Origin: Rhodanobacteraceae bacterium
Lineage (GTDB): Bacteria; Pseudomonadota; Gammaproteobacteria; Xanthomonadales; Rhodanobacteraceae
DNA length: 8,564 nucleotides
Assembly (NCBI GenBank): GCA_025928735.1
Contig: JAICIW010000073.1
Span: 1 to 8,564 of the forward strand
Reading direction: 5' to 3'
Below the pieces are notes generated by a model. The model was not told the DNA's origin, did no database searches, and was given only the letters and a program-made list of their open reading frames with translations. The translations under genes and the position numbers were made by a program. Below, in pieces: positions 5,903 to 8,564 of the stretch. Numbering within the stretch: the first letter of the stretch is position 1; the number at the start of each line of letters is the position of its first letter.

Positions 5903-6499
5903 TCACAACACATGCGGAATGAACCGCTTGGTGCGAAGCATGTAGTCGCGATACGGCTGCCCCAGATCCGCGCACAGCGCCCGTTCCTCGATGCGCACCC
6001 GATACCCGCACCCGATGGCTGCTCCGGCCATGATCGCGAGCAACGCGGCCCAGTTGGTCATCGCGATGCCCATGCCGAGAAACATCAGCAGCGAGCCCGA
6101 ATAGGACGGATGCCGGATCAGCCGGTACGGCCCGGTATCCACCACGTACTGCCCTTGGCGCGTGGCCACGCTGCGGGTGAAGAACCGGCCCAACGCCTTG
6201 ATCGCGTACCAGCGGAAGGCAAGGCCGCACAGCATGACGACGATCCCGATCCAGAATTGCAGCCGCTGGTACGACGCAAGCGTCGTGCCCGGAAAGTTGG
6301 CGTTGACTATGAAGAACGCCGCGAACACGCCGGCGCCCATGGCCACCAACAGCCACGCGTGCGAACCTCGGTCGCGCCGGACCGCGCCCTTTTCCACCGT
6401 CTGGAAAAGCGTTCCGATCCATTCGGGCGCGAAGCATACGAACAGCACGACGTAGAAAACGATCCGGTGAAAATGCGATTGCACGATCAATGCGTGCAT
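5903..6499 (-). CDS. ICMT-like integral membrane methyltransferase
   Basis: A 198-residue protein of the isoprenylcysteine carboxyl methyltransferase / phospholipid methyltransferase type, expected in the inner membrane and using SAM. Hydrophobic segments lie near 12-30, 48-66, 80-100 and 136-165. The C-terminal signature is clear: VDTGPYRLIRHPSYSG (120-135), then YRVRIEERAL (166-175) with the paired Glu, and QPYRDYMLRTKRFIPHVL at the end. Bacteria lack prenylated CaaX proteins, so the substrate (a lipid, thiol or isoprenoid) is unknown. The start is uncertain: the ATG at 6499 follows a G-rich stretch and precedes the hydrophobic segment; an ATG at 6538 would add 13 residues (MLEVSKQKGGGAA). 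It lies 78 bases upstream of the kinase on the same strand and probably heads the operon. Confidence 0.85.
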   Translation of the reverse strand: MHALIVQSHFHRIVFYVVLFVCFAPEWIGTLFQTVEKGAVRRDRGSHAWLLVAMGAGVFAAFFIVNANFPGTTLASYQRLQFWIGIVVMLCGLAFRWYAIKALGRFFTRSVATRQGQYVVDTGPYRLIRHPSYSGSLLMFLGMGIAMTNWAALLAIMAGAAIGCGYRVRIEERALCADLGQPYRDYMLRTKRFIPHVL

Positions 6500-6557
6500 G
6501 GCGGCCCCGCCCCCCTTCTGCTTCGACACCTCCAGCATGCCGCAACGGCCGCGCAGC

Positions 6558-6598
6558 GTCAGCCACGGGCCGTCACCGATCCAATCTGACAGCCGTCA
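6558..6598. promoter_or_regulatory. Cluster of GTCA/TGAC half-sites in the divergent control region
   Basis: GTCA occurs at 6558-6561, 6572-6575 and 6595-6598. TGAC at 6587-6590 makes a perfect inverted repeat with the last (TGAC-AGCC-GTCA). The cluster lies between the start of the minus-strand operon and the likely aminotransferase promoter. NarL/DesR-type regulators bind short inverted half-sites, so this is a candidate operator for the regulator encoded in the operon. Inference only. Confidence 0.3.
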
Positions 6599-6615
6599 TG
6601 CCGCGCCGCGCGGGG

Positions 6616-6644
6616 TTACGCCGGGGCGGTCCGCCTGCTAGAAT
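6616..6644 (+). promoter_or_regulatory. Probable sigma-70 promoter of the aminotransferase gene
   Basis: TAGAAT at 6639-6644 matches the -10 consensus at 5 of 6 positions. TTACGC at 6616-6621, 17 bases upstream, is a poor -35 match. Transcription would start near 6651 and give a leader of about 68 bases. The leader holds GTGTT-A-AACAC (6665-6675), a small inverted repeat, and a possible GGGCG/CGCCC stem before the ribosome-binding site. Confidence 0.45.
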
Positions 6645-6708
6645 TGCAGGACGTTTTCTTTTCTGTGTTAAACACTTACGGGCGACCCCACGGTGCCGCC
6701 CCTGCGTT

Positions 6709-6713
6709 GGAGG
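6709..6713 (+). promoter_or_regulatory. Shine-Dalgarno site fixing the aminotransferase start
   Basis: GGAGG lies 5 bases before the ATG at 6719. This supports that start over the longer open frame that begins at 6644, which would overlap the -10 box. Confidence 0.85.
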
Positions 6714-6718
6714 CTCCC

Positions 6719-8230
6719 ATGAAATCGATCGACATGCTTCGCGAGTTGCGCGAACAAGGCGGCAAGGTCCGCACCCAAGGGCTGGACGATGCCACGATCG
6801 AGCGCTTCGCCGGACAGGACGCCGATCTCGCGGGCGCGATTGCCGACGCGCATGCGGCGTTCACGCAGTTGAAGTCGCAGAGTCCCGAGGTGCTGGGGCT
6901 GGACGAGGACGCGCAGCTGCACGCGCTGCAGTCCGGCTTCGTCAACTTCTACCCCGATGACGCGGTGTGCCCGTTCGTGCCGCTGGCCGCGCGCGGCGCG
7001 TGGATCGTCACCTTGAAGGGCGCGGTGCTGTACGACTGCGGCGGCTACGGCATGCTCGGCTTCGGCCACAATCCGCCGGCCGTGCTGAAGGCGCTCGCCA
7101 AACCGCAGGTGATGGCCAACGTGATGACGCCGTCGCTGGCGCAGCACGCGTTCGCGGATGCACTGCGCCGCGAAATCGGCCATCGGGGCGGGGGCGGCAA
7201 GCATCCGTTCGCGAAGTTCATGTGCCTCAATTCGGGTTCTGAATCGGTGACGTTGGCCGCGCGCATCGCCGACGTCAACGCCAAGCTCCAGACCGATCCG
7301 GGCGCGAAATACGCCGGGCGCACGATCAAGCGTCTCGTCGTGAAGGGCGCGTTCCATGGCCGCACCGAGCGCCCCGCGCTGTATTCGGATTCCTCGCGCA
7401 AGGCGTACCTGTCGAACCTCGCGAGCTTCCGCGACGAGCATTCGGTCATCGCGATTCCGCCGTACGACGTGGCCGCGCTGCAGCGCGCGTTCGAGGAAGC
7501 CGACAAGAACGGCTGGTTCATCGAGGCGATGTTCCTGGAACCCGTGATGGGCGAAGGCGACCCCGGCCGCGCCGTGACCAAGGAGTTCTACGCCGCCGCG
7601 CGCGAATTGACCCAATCACACGGTTCGCTGCTGCTGGTCGATTCGATCCAGGCCGGCTTGCGCGCGCATGGCGTGCTGTCGATCGTGGATTACCCGGGCT
7701 TCGAGAACTTGCCGGCGCCCGACATGGAAACCTATTCCAAGGCGCTCAATGGCGGGCAGTTCCCGCTGTCGGTGGTGGCCTTGAACGAACGCGCCGCGGG
7801 TCTCTACAAGAAAGGCATCTACGGCAACACCATGACCGGCAACCCGCGCGCGCTCGACATCGCCTGCGCGGTGCTGGCCGAAATCACGCCGGAACTGCGC
7901 GCCAACATCCGCGAACGCGGCGTGCAGGCGGTGCAGAAGCTGAACGCGCTCAAGGACGAACTGGGCGGCCTGATCACCAAGGTGCAGGGCACCGGGTTGT
8001 TGTTCTCGTGCGAATTGGCGCCGCAGTTCAAGTGCTTCGGCGCGGATTCGATCGAGGAGTACATGCGCGAGCGCGGCATCAACGTGATCCACGGTGGCGC
8101 CAACTCGTTGCGCTTCACCCCGCACTTCATGATGGACGAAGCCGAGGTGGACCTGCTGGTGTCGCACGTCCGCGAAGCGTTGAAGAAAGGTCCGCGCCAG
8201 CAGGTGGAGGCCAAGCGCGCCGCGGCGTAG
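6719..8230 (+). CDS. Class III PLP-dependent aminotransferase, substrate unknown
   Basis: A 503-residue cytoplasmic fold-type I enzyme that should transfer an amino group using pyridoxal phosphate. Features seen: LYDCGGYGMLGFGHNPPAVL (104-123, the usual class III substrate-binding start), NSGSESVTLAARI (171-183, phosphate binding), KGAFHGRTERP (209-219), EPVMGEGD (274-281), LLLVDSIQAGLR (304-315) with Asp308 for the pyridine nitrogen and Gln311, SKALNGGQFPLS (340-351) with Lys341 as Schiff-base lysine, and GNTMTGNPRAL (369-379). The common DE(V/I)QTG motif reads DSIQAG: Ser and Ala replace the usual Glu and Thr. The protein is longer than typical GABA or ornithine aminotransferases (about 400-460 aa), with an N-terminal helical extension of roughly 75 residues. 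I do not recognise the substrate. It is transcribed alone, divergent from the methyltransferase-kinase operon, and may share its control region. Confidence 0.9.
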   Translation: MKSIDMLRELREQGGKVRTQGLDDATIERFAGQDADLAGAIADAHAAFTQLKSQSPEVLGLDEDAQLHALQSGFVNFYPDDAVCPFVPLAARGAWIVTLKGAVLYDCGGYGMLGFGHNPPAVLKALAKPQVMANVMTPSLAQHAFADALRREIGHRGGGGKHPFAKFMCLNSGSESVTLAARIADVNAKLQTDPGAKYAGRTIKRLVVKGAFHGRTERPALYSDSSRKAYLSNLASFRDEHSVIAIPPYDVAALQRAFEEADKNGWFIEAMFLEPVMGEGDPGRAVTKEFYAAARELTQSHGSLLLVDSIQAGLRAHGVLSIVDYPGFENLPAPDMETYSKALNGGQFPLSVVALNERAAGLYKKGIYGNTMTGNPRALDIACAVLAEITPELRANIRERGVQAVQKLNALKDELGGLITKVQGTGLLFSCELAPQFKCFGADSIEEYMRERGINVIHGGANSLRFTPHFMMDEAEVDLLVSHVREALKKGPRQQVEAKRAAA

Positions 8231-8250
8231 AAGAGTTCAGACCTGGCCTT

Positions 8251-8280
8251 CATTCCGGCATCGCGAAGCGATATCCGGGA
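8251..8280. repeat. REP-like hairpin 3 after the aminotransferase gene
   Basis: TTCCGG-C-ATCGC-GAA-GCGAT-AT-CCGGGA, preceded by CTTCA. The GAA loop and the TTCCGG/CCGG outer arms match hairpin 1 at 2834-2863; the inner arms differ by paired changes. It starts 20 bases after the aminotransferase stop. It may protect or end that transcript, though no U-tract follows. Confidence 0.65.
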
Positions 8281-8511
8281 CTCGGCGCCGCCCCGCAGCA
8301 TCGCCTGGGCAATGGCACTTGGTTGATTGCGGCTTGCCTGGCATTTGCCGCCAGGGATGGCCTGCAACCCGGTTCGCAGATGTCCAACCGACTTGCCGTG
8401 CCCCCGGACCGAAAGGTACGAAAGCTCGTTGCCTCCCGGTCAGCTTTCCGGAAATGGGCAGGTTTATGCTCCGCGGCGCCGGCAGCATGCCGGCACACCA
8501 GGAGAGCGATC
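8281..8511. other. Non-coding stretch with several stem-loops, possible structured leader
   Basis: No convincing gene lies here. Complementary segments: GGCAC (8314-8318) with GTGCC (8398-8402) and GGTTG (8321-8325) with CAACC (8385-8389) could close a junction. It would hold two hairpins: CCTGGC/GCCAGG (8337-8355) and CTGCAAC/GTTCGCAG (8362-8379). Further 3' are ACC-GAAA-GGT (8408-8417, GNRA-type loop), GAAAGCT/AGCTTTC (8420-8448) and GCCGGC-AGCAT-GCCGGC (8478-8494). TATGCT at 8465-8470 is a weak -10 candidate. I do not recognise a known riboswitch. Confidence 0.3.
8500..8504 (+). promoter_or_regulatory. Shine-Dalgarno site of the last gene
   Basis: AGGAG lies 7 bases before the ATG at 8512 and right after the hairpin at 8478-8494. 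It makes this a clear start even though only 17 codons are visible. Confidence 0.8.
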
Positions 8512-8564
8512 ATGCGGATCCGTATCTCGATGTTGGCACTGGGCCTGAGCCTCGGCGCAATGGC
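8512..8564 (+). CDS. Start of a secreted or membrane-anchored protein, cut by the window end
   Basis: The visible residues are MRIRISMLALGLSLGAM: two arginines followed by a hydrophobic run, the n- and h-regions of a Sec signal peptide. The cleavage site is not reached, so lipoprotein, periplasmic and outer-membrane fates all remain open. A good ribosome-binding site supports the start. Nothing more can be said about function. Confidence 0.7.
   Translation, partial: MRIRISMLALGLSLGAM

Noticed and set aside
5208..6566. A 452-codon minus-strand open frame overlapping the kinase and methyltransferase genes.
   Set aside because: Its composition is arginine-rich and low in motifs, while the overlapping frames carry clear kinase and methyltransferase signatures.
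6644..6718. Longer start for the aminotransferase (25 extra residues).
   Set aside because: The GGAGG site at 6709-6713 fits the ATG at 6719, and the extra codons overlap the likely -10 box.
8381..8470. Cyclic-di-GMP (GEMM) riboswitch, suggested by GAAAGG...ACGAAAGC and CCTCCCGG.
   Set aside because: The conserved GCAAACC and ACGCAAAGCC core and the second helix pattern are not present in the right order.
8250..8513. Minus-strand open frames in the gap before the last gene.
   Set aside because: No ribosome-binding site or family features, and the sequence overlaps a REP-like hairpin. Most likely non-coding.

Overview
The window is GC-rich (by eye about 63-66 %) chromosomal DNA from a gammaproteobacterium. 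It is most like the Xanthomonadales (Xanthomonadaceae or Rhodanobacteraceae). That placement is inference. It rests on GC content, on the gammaproteobacterial QueA and Tgt sequences, and on the style of the intergenic repeats: heptamer arrays of CGGGACT, hairpins beginning GTCATTCCGG, and CCCTCCCC/GGGGAGGG palindromes.

Layout. (1) 1-1551, plus strand: a 5'-truncated AidB/ACAD11-like acyl-CoA dehydrogenase. (2) 1552-1640: a palindromic repeat between two convergent genes. (3) 6499 down to 1608, minus strand: five genes in the order membrane methyltransferase (ICMT-like), DesK-like sensor kinase, DesR-like response regulator, queA, tgt. The kinase and regulator overlap by ATGA, and queA starts 14 bases after the regulator. 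A roughly 200-bp composite inverted repeat lies between queA and tgt. (4) 6500-6718: a divergent control region with a cluster of GTCA half-sites and a likely promoter. (5) 6719-8230, plus strand: a divergent class III aminotransferase of unrecognised specificity. (6) 8231-8511: a non-coding stretch with a third REP-like hairpin and several further stem-loops. (7) 8512-end, plus strand: the start of a gene encoding a signal peptide.

How the genes work together. The kinase and regulator match the Bacillus DesK/DesR membrane-fluidity pair in domain order and motifs. No desaturase is visible here; the closest membrane enzyme is the ICMT-like methyltransferase upstream. QueA and Tgt are both part of tRNA queuosine biosynthesis: Tgt inserts preQ1 at G34 and QueA converts it to epoxyqueuosine. 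In many gammaproteobacteria queA-tgt is followed by yajC-secD-secF. Here tgt runs straight into a repeat and a convergent gene, so that arrangement is broken.

No defence system, CRISPR array, transposase, tRNA or rRNA is visible. The most distinctive signals are the repeats, which supply the stop codons and last residues of both queA and tgt, and the coupling of a membrane-sensing two-component system to queuosine genes.
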